A stretch of DNA of 58,554 bases. Source: an uncultured Spirochaetaceae bacterium (GTDB lineage Bacteria > Spirochaetota > Spirochaetia > Treponematales > Treponemataceae). The stretch lies in assembly GCA_902785455.1 (NCBI GenBank), contig CACZYY010000007.1, positions 1 through 58,554 of the forward strand, written 5' to 3'. This document shows, piece after piece, positions 36,369-44,259 of this stretch. A program made the translations under genes and the position numbers. Position 1 is the first letter of the stretch; the number at the start of each line of letters is the position of its first letter. Below the pieces are notes generated by a model. The model saw nothing but the letters and a program-made list of their open reading frames with translations. It was not told where the DNA came from and did not search any database.

Positions 36369-37133
36369 TCAGCACACCAGATCGTCACAGGCTGTAAGAA
36401 CCTCCGTATGATCGGGGAAAATTGCAACTGTGTGCTCTTCGTGACAGCTCCATTTTCCATCTGCTGTAAGAACTGTCCAGCCGTCGCTTGCAAGCTCAAC
36501 ATCACCGGTACCAAAGTTAATCATAGGCTCAATCGCAAGGACCATTCCTGCCTGAATTCGTGGGTTTGGGCCACCTTCCGGAAGGTTAGGAATACTAGGA
36601 TCTTCATGAACATCAAGACCAACACCGTGACCACAATATTCCCAGACAACGCCAAAACCATATTGCTCATGAGCGACATCGTAAACAGCCTTTGAAATAT
36701 CACGGATTCGCTTGCCTGCGACACAAGCCGCAATTCCTGCAGTAAGACTCTCACGAGTTGCCTGAACAAGTTTACGGATTGAAGGCTTTACATTTCCGAC
36801 CATAACAGTGTGGGTCGAATCAGAAATGTAGCCGTCCAAATCAATTCCGATGTCGAGAGAAACAATATCTCCGTCATGGATAATGCGCTTTCGTGAAGGG
36901 ATTCCGTGAATTACCTCATTATTGATACTGACACATGCGGCCCCAGGAAAATCTTCTTTGTACCAGGCTGGCTTTCCACCCACACCTTTGATAAACTTTT
37001 TAACAAGATCATCAACATCTTTTGTGCTCATTCCAGGATGAACCTGAGGTACAACCTCGCGGAACAAATCTGCAAGAGCATGGCAAGACTGCCTGATTCC
37101 CTCAATTTCCTTTTCATTCTTCAACCGAATCAT
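36369..37133 (-). CDS. map: methionine aminopeptidase type I
   Basis: Removes the initiator Met from new proteins. 254 residues. Metal ligands are visible: the two Asp of SLDIGIDLDGYISDSTHTV, His in YCGHGVGLDVHEDP, Glu in LAIEPMI and the last Glu in CHEEHTVAIF. Ribosome site AAGGAG about ten bases before ATG. It lies 29 bases after the J-domain gene on the same strand. Confidence 0.96.
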   Translation of the reverse strand: MIRLKNEKEIEGIRQSCHALADLFREVVPQVHPGMSTKDVDDLVKKFIKGVGGKPAWYKEDFPGAACVSINNEVIHGIPSRKRIIHDGDIVSLDIGIDLDGYISDSTHTVMVGNVKPSIRKLVQATRESLTAGIAACVAGKRIRDISKAVYDVAHEQYGFGVVWEYCGHGVGLDVHEDPSIPNLPEGGPNPRIQAGMVLAIEPMINFGTGDVELASDGWTVLTADGKWSCHEEHTVAIFPDHTEVLTACDDLVC

Positions 37134-37162
37134 AAAAATCTATATCTCCTTGACATTTTCTT

Positions 37163-37924
37163 CTATTTTACAAGCCTAAGCGCCTCTTCCTCACATATTC
37201 GTGCAGTGGCATCATCGCCGAGCCGTCTGTAAGCAGATGCCATTTTGCGCAAGAAATTTGCATCGCTGCTTTTTCCGAAACCGAGTTCCAAAGCCCGCTC
37301 CCAGCAATCCAGGGCAAGTTCGTCGGGAATTTTACCTTCAAGATGATTTTTGAGCACATTTGCGGCAAGCTCCATCACTTCCGGGAAAAAAAGCCTGAAA
37401 TAATGGTAACTGTATTCCATGCGGATAATCTGCTCCAGCAAAATGAACGCATCGTAATACTCCTGCCGAAGAACAAGCTCCTCGCAGAGAATAAAACCAT
37501 AGTCCATAAAATCTTCTCGCGTAAACCACTTTGCAAGACGGAAAGAGGCATGGTTCATGCTCATCCGCTTGAACTCAGCCACCGCATCATCCTCACGATT
37601 ATGCATGAGATCAAAAAAAATCAGCTTGGAACGACTTTCTTCATCATTTCGTTTTAAAAGCCAGGCGCGATAATCAAAAGAATTGACCGAACGGTTATAA
37701 TGACCGCCCGACCTGCGTGTAAAATAAGATTCATCAAAAAGGGAACGCTGCTTGACATCGGACAAAATTTCATAAGCCTTAACAAGCCGGCGGAATTCTT
37801 CCGTGGTACCGGCATCTTGAGAAGCGTCGGGATGCAAGAGTTTTGCCTTCTGACGGTATGCGCGCTTGATTTCTGCCGCAGTAGCATCATGACGCACACC
37901 AAGAATCTTATAACAATCTTCCAA
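37163..37924 (-). CDS. J-domain protein with C-terminal TPR-like region
   Basis: 253 residues. Residues 3-67 are a J domain with the HPD motif (CYKILGVRHDATAAEIKRAYRQ; AKLLHPDASQ), expected to stimulate a DnaK ATPase. The rest is helical and TPR-like (ALDCWERALELGFGK, ANFLRKMASAYRRLGDDATARICEEEALRL). No Gly/Phe or zinc-finger region, so it is not DnaJ itself. The start is TTG at 37924, with no ribosome site. A promoter of TTGTAT (37957-37962), 17 bases, TATTAT (37934-37939) predicts an almost leaderless mRNA. Confidence 0.82.
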   Translation of the reverse strand: MEDCYKILGVRHDATAAEIKRAYRQKAKLLHPDASQDAGTTEEFRRLVKAYEILSDVKQRSLFDESYFTRRSGGHYNRSVNSFDYRAWLLKRNDEESRSKLIFFDLMHNREDDAVAEFKRMSMNHASFRLAKWFTREDFMDYGFILCEELVLRQEYYDAFILLEQIIRMEYSYHYFRLFFPEVMELAANVLKNHLEGKIPDELALDCWERALELGFGKSSDANFLRKMASAYRRLGDDATARICEEEALRLVK

Positions 37925-38009
37925 AGCAAATATATAATAAAACTTTTTGAGGTTTTATACAAATGGAAATTCTTATCAGGGCAAACGTATTATAATCGAA
38001 TTCATATTA

Positions 38010-38236
38010 AAAATGGCGAGAGGGAGTGAAACGGCTTACGGAAACACTCGTTTTGTGCTGCCGCGGGAGCGGCAACCGTATATAATTACAAGCACAAAAC
38101 GCGTGTAGCATGCTAGCATGCCTTCACAGCATAGCTGTTCGGAGAGTCACTCAAAATGCTCCACCGGAGCATTTTGCCGGCTACGCCGTCGTTCCCTAGG
38201 TTCCGATAAGCCGTTTTCACGACCGGAAGCCATTTT
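38010..38236. repeat. long palindromic element B with an internal hairpin module
   Basis: Outer arms AAAATGGC (38010-38017) and GCCATTTT (38229-38236); inner stem CGTTTTGTGCT (38049-38059) with AGCACAAAACG (38091-38101). It aligns with element A (29234-29397) but carries two inserts, one holding AAAATGCTCC / GGAGCATTTT then GCCGGCTACGCCGTCG (38176-38196 module). It fills most of the 350-base spacer between the RNB and J-domain genes; the J-domain promoter is the only other signal there. Confidence 0.75.
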
Positions 38237-38275
38237 TGACAGCAAGTATTTTATAATGCGTTTGCCCTGAAATTC

Positions 38276-40183
38276 TTATATTAGCGTGAATACGACTTCA
38301 AGATTCGGGAGGTCAATCTTGCCGACCTTAAGCACAACCTTTCCGTTCAAATCGACCGGTGATTCACCGCCAATCGTAGTTTCCATGCCGAACTGTGAGA
38401 TGAAATACAAAGCCCTGCCCGGCTGCTTGTCAACGCAAATTGCTTCGCCCTGCCAATCCGGGTGCTGCAAAAGATAAACGAGAGTCCAGTGAGTGCGGCT
38501 ATTACGTTCTGCCTTTTTGGAAGCCTGCATTGCGGCATCACCTTCACTCATTCGCATGAGCATGGTGTCCTTGTCAATCAGTTTTTCGCCCTTTAAAAAC
38601 GCACGAAGCTGCTCATGACCAAGCAAATCACCATAACGGCGGAGCGGAGACGTTACCTGCGAGTACATTCCGACACCAAGACCAGCGTGGCTGGCCGGAG
38701 TGATGTTAACATTTCGCTTTCGCATACACTTTCGAAGACGGAACTGACCGGCCAATCCCTCTGGAATGTCTTTCGGAACTTCCGGCACATCCTGTGAAAT
38801 AAACGGGAAAGGAATTTTATTCTTGAATGCGAATTTCGCAGCCCCTTCACCGGCTAGGACCATTGCCTCACGAACGACTTCACCGCTTTCATAACGCGGA
38901 ACTTCTTCAAAAGAGACCTCTTTTGTCTCCGGATTGACCGTGATATGAACTTCTGGAATCGAAATATTGACAGCGCCTGCCTTGCACCGTCGTTCAAAAT
39001 TACGGCGAGCAATCTCAAAAAGCGGCTTAAGCTCTGGAGTTTCTTTTAATTCATCGGCACTTTTGTAAGTGAGCCGCTTTACATCAACAATTGTCCGGAG
39101 AATTTCACAATCTTCCAGTTCTCCATTTTCACCAAGTTTGATTTTAAAGCTCAGCGCACGGCTTTCTTCACGCAAGCCCAAAGCATAGTCTTCAAGACAA
39201 TCTTCACTAAGCATCCGTGCTGCTCCTTCCGGAAGATAAAGTGTCGCACCTCGTCCTCGGGCAACCTTGTCAATTTCAGAATCAGGCTCCACGAAGCAGG
39301 CTGGATCTGCGATATGAACCCAAAGATATTCGCCATCAAAAGCAATGGCATCGTCCGGGTCGGTTGACCACTCGCTATCGATTGCATAAGAAACACCTGG
39401 AACACGGATACGCTCTTCTTCTGGCGGAACACCAAGCCCAATCGTTGCACTTTTTGCGCTCAGTCCAAGACGAACAGGATAAGGATTTCGTGTGATGTCC
39501 CAGATTTTTGTATCGAGAAGAAGTTTATGAGCCTTTTCGGGAGTTTCCTTAAAGCCCGCGTCCTTCATCGTTTTGCTTTTATCGGTAGTGCCAAGAGCAA
39601 GAGCCTCGACATCTCCCATGTATTTTGAATCTTCCGGCAGAAGATTTTTTGATTTAAGACGTTCAATAAATGCCGCACGGATTTCTTCGGCATGTTCTTT
39701 TTCAAACGCTTTGTTTTTAAGCTCAGTAATTTTTTCGTCAGAGCGCGGAACAAAGAAAATCTGATTGTCATGGAGACTTTCTTCAAATTCAAAAGAAGAT
39801 TTAAGGGCACTGTAAATTCCCCAAGATTCATTTGCCTTTAACTCGCCACGAATAAGCCCCGCAATATCAGAAAAACTCTGCCCGAGTGCAGCGGTCTCAT
39901 CATCGCTCAACAAAAGTTCGTGAATCTCAGCAATCTGATTTTTAACTTCGGAATTTTCGGCACAGGCTGTCTCAGAGAAATCCAAAAGAGCATCGATAGA
40001 AGAAGCCTCGCTTTCACACAAGAGAACCACGTCCTTTTCACGAACTTTCTGACTTGCATAAACGGCCTTTTTGCCTGTGGTTGTGGCACGAGACACGCAC
40101 CAGTTAACAAGAAATTTATCACCATCCCGCTCACCGACAAGAGCAGGCAAATTTTTATAGATTACGACAGAATTTTTCTTCAT
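38276..40183 (-). CDS. RNB-domain 3'-5' exoribonuclease (RNase II-like)
   Basis: 635 residues. The RNB catalytic domain lies at about 255-560. Its Asp cluster is present in SEWSTDPDDAIAFDGEYLWVHIADP, with TSPLRRYGDLLGHEQL near the end of the domain. The N-terminal part is longer than a plain cold-shock domain and not clearly assigned. It probably degrades mRNA. The ATG at 40183 has no ribosome site; an extended -10 (TGCTAAAAT, 40190-40198) puts the predicted start at the ATG itself. Confidence 0.88.
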   Translation of the reverse strand: MKKNSVVIYKNLPALVGERDGDKFLVNWCVSRATTTGKKAVYASQKVREKDVVLLCESEASSIDALLDFSETACAENSEVKNQIAEIHELLLSDDETAALGQSFSDIAGLIRGELKANESWGIYSALKSSFEFEESLHDNQIFFVPRSDEKITELKNKAFEKEHAEEIRAAFIERLKSKNLLPEDSKYMGDVEALALGTTDKSKTMKDAGFKETPEKAHKLLLDTKIWDITRNPYPVRLGLSAKSATIGLGVPPEEERIRVPGVSYAIDSEWSTDPDDAIAFDGEYLWVHIADPACFVEPDSEIDKVARGRGATLYLPEGAARMLSEDCLEDYALGLREESRALSFKIKLGENGELEDCEILRTIVDVKRLTYKSADELKETPELKPLFEIARRNFERRCKAGAVNISIPEVHITVNPETKEVSFEEVPRYESGEVVREAMVLAGEGAAKFAFKNKIPFPFISQDVPEVPKDIPEGLAGQFRLRKCMRKRNVNITPASHAGLGVGMYSQVTSPLRRYGDLLGHEQLRAFLKGEKLIDKDTMLMRMSEGDAAMQASKKAERNSRTHWTLVYLLQHPDWQGEAICVDKQPGRALYFISQFGMETTIGGESPVDLNGKVVLKVGKIDLPNLEVVFTLI

Positions 40184-40242
40184 GAGAAGATTTTAGCAGA
40201 AATTCCTCACAGAGTACACAGAGAGCACGGAGTAAAAATACT

Positions 40243-40276
40243 AAAAAAAAACCTCAGCCTAACATTTAGACTGAGG
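40243..40276 (-). terminator. terminator of the msmK gene
   Basis: On the minus strand CCTCAG (40271-40276) pairs with CTGAGG (40252-40257), with a short inner TAG/CTA-type stem, followed by nine U. The CGAGACTCG repeat lies between this and the msmK stop. Confidence 0.85.
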
Positions 40277-40330
40277 GGTGTTTAGTAGTTTTCAGTTCAC
40301 TTCCGCGGAAAGGAAAGCTCCCTTCCGCGT

Positions 40331-40384
40331 CCGAAGCACAGCTTCGGACGAGACTCGCCTACAAACTCACCTCGTGAGTTTGTT
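40331..40384 (+). repeat. CGAGACTCG double-hairpin repeat, copy 2
   Basis: Stem 1 TCCGAAGC / GCTTCGGA (40331-40349), core CGAGACTCG (40350-40358), stem 2 ACAAACTCAC / GTGAGTTTGT (40362-40384). It lies in the 3' untranslated stretch of msmK, before the terminator. Confidence 0.8.
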
Positions 40385-40403
40385 CGCTAGCGCGATCGGC
40401 TCA

Positions 40404-41522
40404 CTACCACTTTTTCTCGATCTCTGGTTCACAGATGTTGATTTCTGTGTCGAGGTCGAAGAATTTTGCACGAGTCATATCTGGTGTGAAGTTGATTGTG
40501 TCGCCGAGCTGAACAACAACCTCTGGAGAAACTTTAGCTACGATGTTTGCATCGCGAACCTGTACGAATACATGTGTTTCTGCACCGAGTGGCTCTTTGT
40601 TAGTAACTTTAACCTGCATGTTGTTCTCAGCAGCAGGAGCAGCCTGATACTGCAAATCCTCTGGACGGATACCGAATGTTACTTCTTTGCCAACGTATGC
40701 TTTGAGGTGTTTCTGCTGATCCTCTGTTGGGATAAGAGTGAATGCACCTTCGTTTGCAACGATTTTACCGTCTTTCTCTTCAATCTTGAGTTTGAAGAAG
40801 TTCATTGGAGGTGTACCAATGAAGCCAGCAACGAATTTGTTGATTGGGTGGTTGTACAAGTACAATGGCTCACCAATCTGCTGGATTCGTTTCTCTGACA
40901 TAACAACGATTTTTGTACCCATTGTCATAGCTTCAACCTGGTCATGAGTAACGTAAATCATTGTTGCCTGCAAGCGGTGATGGAGAGAAGCAATCTCACC
41001 ACGCATTGTAACGCGGAGTTTAGCGTCGAGGTTAGAAAGAGGCTCGTCGAACAAGAATACTTTTGGAGAACGAACGATTGCACGTCCTACAGCAACACGC
41101 TGACGCTGACCACCAGAGAGTGCCTTCGGTTTGCGGTCGAGGTACTGTGTGAGGTCGAGCATTTTTGCAGCTTCTTCGACTTTGCGCTGAATTTCGATTT
41201 TTGGCTCTTTGCGGATTTTGAGACCGAATGCCATGTTGTCAAATACGGTCATGTGTGGGTAAAGAGCGTAGTTCTGGAATACCATTGCGATATTGCGGTC
41301 TTTTGGCGGAACGTCGTTCATGAGTTCGCCGTCGATAAGAAGCTCACCGTCAGTGATGTCTTCAAGACCAGCAACCATGCGGAGAGTTGTTGATTTACCG
41401 CATCCAGATGGACCTACGAATACACAGAATTCGCGGTCTTCGATTGTTACATTTGACTTCTCAACAGCAAGAACGTTGCCATCATAGATTTTTGTAACGC
41501 CTTTGAGTTCTACTTTTGCCAT
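40404..41522 (-). CDS. msmK: carbohydrate ABC transporter ATP-binding protein (MsmK/UgpC/MalK type)
   Basis: 372 residues from MAKVELKG. Walker A GPSGCGKSTT, Q-loop VFQNYALYPHMTVFDNM, signature LSGGQRQRVAVGRAI, Walker B VFLFDEPLSNLDAKL, H-loop THDQVEAM, then the C-terminal TOBE-type regulatory domain. It powers sugar uptake. The malEFG operon lacks an ATPase, so this is its likely partner and may serve several transporters, as MsmK does in streptococci. The start is the ATG at 41522, six bases after AGGAGG; an ATG six codons upstream overlaps that site. Confidence 0.93.
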   Translation of the reverse strand: MAKVELKGVTKIYDGNVLAVEKSNVTIEDREFCVFVGPSGCGKSTTLRMVAGLEDITDGELLIDGELMNDVPPKDRNIAMVFQNYALYPHMTVFDNMAFGLKIRKEPKIEIQRKVEEAAKMLDLTQYLDRKPKALSGGQRQRVAVGRAIVRSPKVFLFDEPLSNLDAKLRVTMRGEIASLHHRLQATMIYVTHDQVEAMTMGTKIVVMSEKRIQQIGEPLYLYNHPINKFVAGFIGTPPMNFFKLKIEEKDGKIVANEGAFTLIPTEDQQKHLKAYVGKEVTFGIRPEDLQYQAAPAAENNMQVKVTNKEPLGAETHVFVQVRDANIVAKVSPEVVVQLGDTINFTPDMTRAKFFDLDTEINICEPEIEKKW

Positions 41523-41621
41523 TTTGTCCTCCTGTGGCATAAAGGGATTATATTTATAAATCCATTTTAAGCGACATTCAAAAGGAAATCAAGCAAAAAA
41601 TTTAGATTTTGCCGTTAAATT

Positions 41622-42593
41622 TTATAAATGAAGCAAACTCTTAACGAAAGGCTCGCAAATCACAAAAATCACGCTGAAAAGCACCGCCGGAAGATAATTT
41701 GCGGTCTTTACTTTTTTGATTCCCATGAGATTTATACCAATCAGGATAATCAAAGCACCGCCCGAACCTGTCAGCTCGGCAAGCATCTGTTCGCTAACAT
41801 AAGGGGCAATCAAAACCGAAAGAAGAGTTAGCGCACCCTGGTAAATAAAAATCGAAATCACAGAAAAAGCCGTGCCAACACCCATCGCCACAGCAAAACC
41901 TATCGAAATGAAACCGTCCAGAATCGACTTGAGGAATATAATAGAATAATCATGCTCGATTCCGGCCTTAAAACTGCCCACAATAGCCATGGCCCCCACA
42001 CAAAAAAGCACGGAAGCATTCAAAAAAGCATAGGCGAAGTTCTTCTGAGGACGCCCTTTTTCAAAGGAGGGGGATGTCTCCCCCACGGCTACAATAGCTT
42101 CGCCATTTCCGCCTACCCCTTCTCCTAAAGGGCTTCGCCCCTTAAAATCCCCAGATACCGCGGGGACCGTCTCAGGCACAGCCTTCGCCGAGACTCGCTC
42201 AAAACCTGTCTCACAGGTTTTGCCGGCTTCGCCGTCGCTCCCTACCCGTAACGCCCCGACACTGCCACACAGATTCGAGTTTCCTACGGAAACTCCATTT
42301 TGGAGATTGCTTTTTTCTGTTTTTATAAACACTCGTTCAAGAAATTTCCCAAATTTTAAGATCTTTCCGTCGATGTCGAGAAGCGTGCCCACAATTCCGC
42401 CAAGAATCAATGCGAGAGCCAGATAAACGACATTCTGATACTTAAAAGACATCTGAACGCCCATGATAAACGAGACCAAACCGCACGCAAGCTGGATTGA
42501 GTCGGTAACTTTCTGCGGGATTTTTTTTGCAAACAAAAGGCCTGTGATGCAGCCAATCAAAATCGTGGCACAATTAACAAATACGGCAATCAT
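41622..42593 (-). CDS. DUF554 membrane protein with a repeat-derived in-frame insert
   Basis: 323 residues from MIAVFVNCATILIG. Membrane segments at about 1-20, 33-50, 57-75 and again after residue 186 (NASVLFCVGAMAIVGSF; ALTLLSVLIAPYVSEQM; ALIILIGINLMGIKKVK) form the usual DUF554 integral membrane protein, normally about 230 residues. Residues about 95-183 (42045-42311) are a Gly/Ser/Glu-rich loop encoded by several palindromic DNA repeats that keep the frame. The start at 42593 has GGAG seven bases upstream; the open frame continues 64 codons upstream only through repeats and a tRNA fragment. Function of DUF554 is unknown; transport is possible. Confidence 0.85.
   Translation of the reverse strand: MIAVFVNCATILIGCITGLLFAKKIPQKVTDSIQLACGLVSFIMGVQMSFKYQNVVYLALALILGGIVGTLLDIDGKILKFGKFLERVFIKTEKSNLQNGVSVGNSNLCGSVGALRVGSDGEAGKTCETGFERVSAKAVPETVPAVSGDFKGRSPLGEGVGGNGEAIVAVGETSPSFEKGRPQKNFAYAFLNASVLFCVGAMAIVGSFKAGIEHDYSIIFLKSILDGFISIGFAVAMGVGTAFSVISIFIYQGALTLLSVLIAPYVSEQMLAELTGSGGALIILIGINLMGIKKVKTANYLPAVLFSVIFVICEPFVKSLLHL
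42045..42311. repeat. mosaic of palindromic repeats inserted in the DUF554 gene
   Basis: Contains the CGAGACTCG repeat copy 3 (core 42189-42197, stem CAAAACCTG / CAGGTTTTG at 42200-42222), the module GCCGGCTTCGCCGTCG (42222 on), GAGTTTCC / GGAAACTC (42277-42295), and further hairpins around 42085-42105 and 42130-42155. Its length of about 267 bases is a multiple of three and has no stop in the coding frame. Confidence 0.75.
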
Positions 42594-42653
42594 TTTTAAC
42601 TCCAAAGAAAGAAGTGCAAGTTGTGCTCCCAGCAAGAACCGCCCCTGCAACTC

Positions 42654-42676
42654 GTGCGGAGAACCTGACTTGAACA
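42654..42676 (-). repeat. 23-bp copy of the tRNA-Leu 3' end
   Basis: Identical to 42834-42856, the T-arm and acceptor 3' part of tRNA-Leu(GAG) plus one flanking base. It lies 180 bases past the tRNA with a terminator and repeat copy 4 in between. It may be a remnant attachment site or a partial duplication. Confidence 0.8.
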
Positions 42677-42686
42677 TAGGGAGGCG

Positions 42687-42755
42687 GTTGAAGCTTTGCT
42701 TCAACAAAACGCGAAAGCGTTTTGAGCCGAGTCTCGCCCGAAGCTGGGCTTCGGG
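42687..42755 (-). repeat. CGAGACTCG double-hairpin repeat, copy 4
   Basis: Three adjacent perfect hairpins, GTTGAAGC / GCTTCAAC (42687-42705), CAAAACGC / GCGTTTTG (42705-42724) and CCCGAAGC / GCTTCGGG (42737-42755). The core CGAGTCTCG (42728-42736, CGAGACTCG on minus) lies between the last two. It sits between tRNA-Leu and DUF554. Confidence 0.8.
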
Positions 42756-42792
42756 CGGCACAGCTTGCTCATACGAAACAATCAACTTCCTG

Positions 42793-42825
42793 AAAAAAAT
42801 TGAGGCTTCCCTTTTGGGAAGCCTC
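42793..42825 (-). terminator. terminator of tRNA-Leu
   Basis: On the minus strand GAGGCTTCCC / GGGAAGCCTC forms a perfect 10-bp stem with a four-base loop, followed two bases later by seven U. Confidence 0.9.
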
Positions 42826-42834
42826 TTGAACTTG

Positions 42835-42916
42835 TGCGGAGAACCTGACTTGAACAGGCACAGCTTGCGCCACTAGCACCTCAAGCTAGCGTGTCTACCA
42901 ATTCCACCATCCCCGC
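42835..42916 (-). tRNA. tRNA-Leu (anticodon GAG)
   Basis: An 82-nt class II cloverleaf on the minus strand: acceptor GCGGGGA / TCTCCGC, D-arm with GGTAGACACG, anticodon stem CTAGC / GCTAG with loop TTGAGGT (anticodon GAG), a long variable arm and T-loop TTCAAGT. CCA is not encoded. A promoter and terminator frame it as a single-gene unit. Confidence 0.96.
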
Positions 42917-42930
42917 AACTGATGTAATAG

Positions 42931-42959
42931 ATAATATACAAAACGATAAAAAGTGTCAA
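42931..42959 (-). promoter_or_regulatory. promoter of tRNA-Leu
   Basis: On the minus strand perfect TTGACA (42954-42959), 17 bases, TATTAT (42931-42936), about 15 bases before the mature tRNA. Confidence 0.85.
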
Positions 42960-43043
42960 TAGGAAAATAAAAAATTTTGTAAAAAAAATCATTTTTTTTT
43001 CGCTCTTGAAATCAAGAATCTTCTATAATAAAATAAACTTAAC

Positions 43044-43445
43044 ATGAACCTTAATTATCGAATTGTTGACAATGACATTTTTGAGTCTTACATGGCAATG
43101 GAAGGCTGGGACAATTTTCCGCTTCTCAAGTCTTACACCGAAAACGGCGAATTTGGCTTTCTTTTAAAAGACAGCGATTACATGATTTTCGATTTCAAGC
43201 CTTCCAACGACTTTTTAAAAGCCGTCTGCATCTACAAATTGCTGGGAGACCTTCTCATAATCGACCTTTTTGAAGTCAACAAAAATTACCGTGGGCTTGG
43301 AATAGGAACGGCAGCAATGGAAAGGCTCATGCTTGAGACAGGAGCCAAAAAAGTCACGCTCGCAGCCAAAGACACAAATGCCGAAATATTCTGGACTGCA
43401 ATCGGAATGCAAAAAATCGACGAGCAGACCTTTGAATTCTCATAA
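43044..43445 (+). CDS. GNAT-like acetyltransferase, small
   Basis: 133 residues. The acetyl-CoA loop signature appears as VNKNYRGLGIGTAAMERLM at about residues 77-95, followed by AAKDTNAEIFWTAIGM, the usual GNAT C-terminal strand and helix. The substrate is unknown. It has no ribosome site; TATAAT at 43024-43029 predicts a leader of about seven bases. It is convergent with the double-receiver gene, 21 bases apart. Confidence 0.78.
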   Translation: MNLNYRIVDNDIFESYMAMEGWDNFPLLKSYTENGEFGFLLKDSDYMIFDFKPSNDFLKAVCIYKLLGDLLIIDLFEVNKNYRGLGIGTAAMERLMLETGAKKVTLAAKDTNAEIFWTAIGMQKIDEQTFEFS

Positions 43446-43466
43446 AGCTGCCCGCAAACTTTACTC

Positions 43467-44240
43467 TTATTCTGCAATAATAATTCTGTTTTTAAAGAAA
43501 TCCTTTACAGACGACTTGATTTCTTCGGGAGTCTTGCTTTTCAAAATATAGCCCTCTGGTTTTAAGTGCATTACGCTCATTACACTGTCCCTGTCACCAT
43601 TTGCTGTCAAAAAAATCACCGGAAGATTTTTAAGATTCTTGTCGTTGCGAATCCTTGTCAAAACCATCGGACCATCCATCTCAGGCATTTTATAATCAAG
43701 GAGCACCAGGTCTACAGGATGCATATCAAGAAACTGAACCGCAGCTTTTCCTGAATTAACCAGAGAAACTTCAAAATCATCATTAAGCCAGTTTTTGATA
43801 CTCCGGAGCATAATCGGCTCATCATCAACTACAAGCACACGCTTTTTCTCTACTTCATTTTTTTCGATATATTCCATAAGCAGATTCATATCAAACAGAT
43901 AGCCCGGAAATCTGACAGACGGAATTTTGCTGTAGAATTTATCCTCTTCGATACCAAACGAAAATGATGCACCAACAAAGTAAATGAAAAATCCTATTTT
44001 CTTTTGTGCAGTAGCAAGAGCACTGATAACATGAAAATCCATGTCCTCAGAAAGGCAGACGACAAAATGCTTATTTCTGTCACTTTCATCAAAAGACATG
44101 CTGCCCATATCAGGAAAAAACAGACTGATATCCCAGTCAGTATTTGCTTCTTCGAGCTTTTTAACAAAATTTTTTACAATCAAACGAGAATCATCGCCTA
44201 TAACAAAGATTTCCTTTTGTTTTTCGTTTTTAACTTCCAT
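43467..44240 (-). CDS. double-receiver response regulator (degenerate + canonical REC)
   Basis: 257 residues. The C-terminal half (about 132-250) is a canonical receiver: VLVVDDEPIM acidic pocket, LVLLDYKMPEMDGP phospho-acceptor Asp, FLTANGD, and GYILKSKTP with the Lys. The N-terminal half begins IFVIGDDSRLIVKNF and looks like a degenerate receiver without the phospho-Asp. There is no output domain. CAGGAG precedes the ATG. It closes a three-gene operon with the hybrid kinase and a GGDEF protein and probably receives phosphate from that kinase. Confidence 0.85.
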   Translation of the reverse strand: MEVKNEKQKEIFVIGDDSRLIVKNFVKKLEEANTDWDISLFFPDMGSMSFDESDRNKHFVVCLSEDMDFHVISALATAQKKIGFFIYFVGASFSFGIEEDKFYSKIPSVRFPGYLFDMNLLMEYIEKNEVEKKRVLVVDDEPIMLRSIKNWLNDDFEVSLVNSGKAAVQFLDMHPVDLVLLDYKMPEMDGPMVLTRIRNDKNLKNLPVIFLTANGDRDSVMSVMHLKPEGYILKSKTPEEIKSSVKDFFKNRIIIAE

Positions 44241-44259
44241 AAAACCACTCCTGTTAATA

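Noticed and set aside
42594..42785. N-terminal 64-codon extension of DUF554
   Set aside because: It reads through repeat copy 4 and the tRNA fragment; a good ribosome site precedes the ATG at 42593, where the family normally starts.
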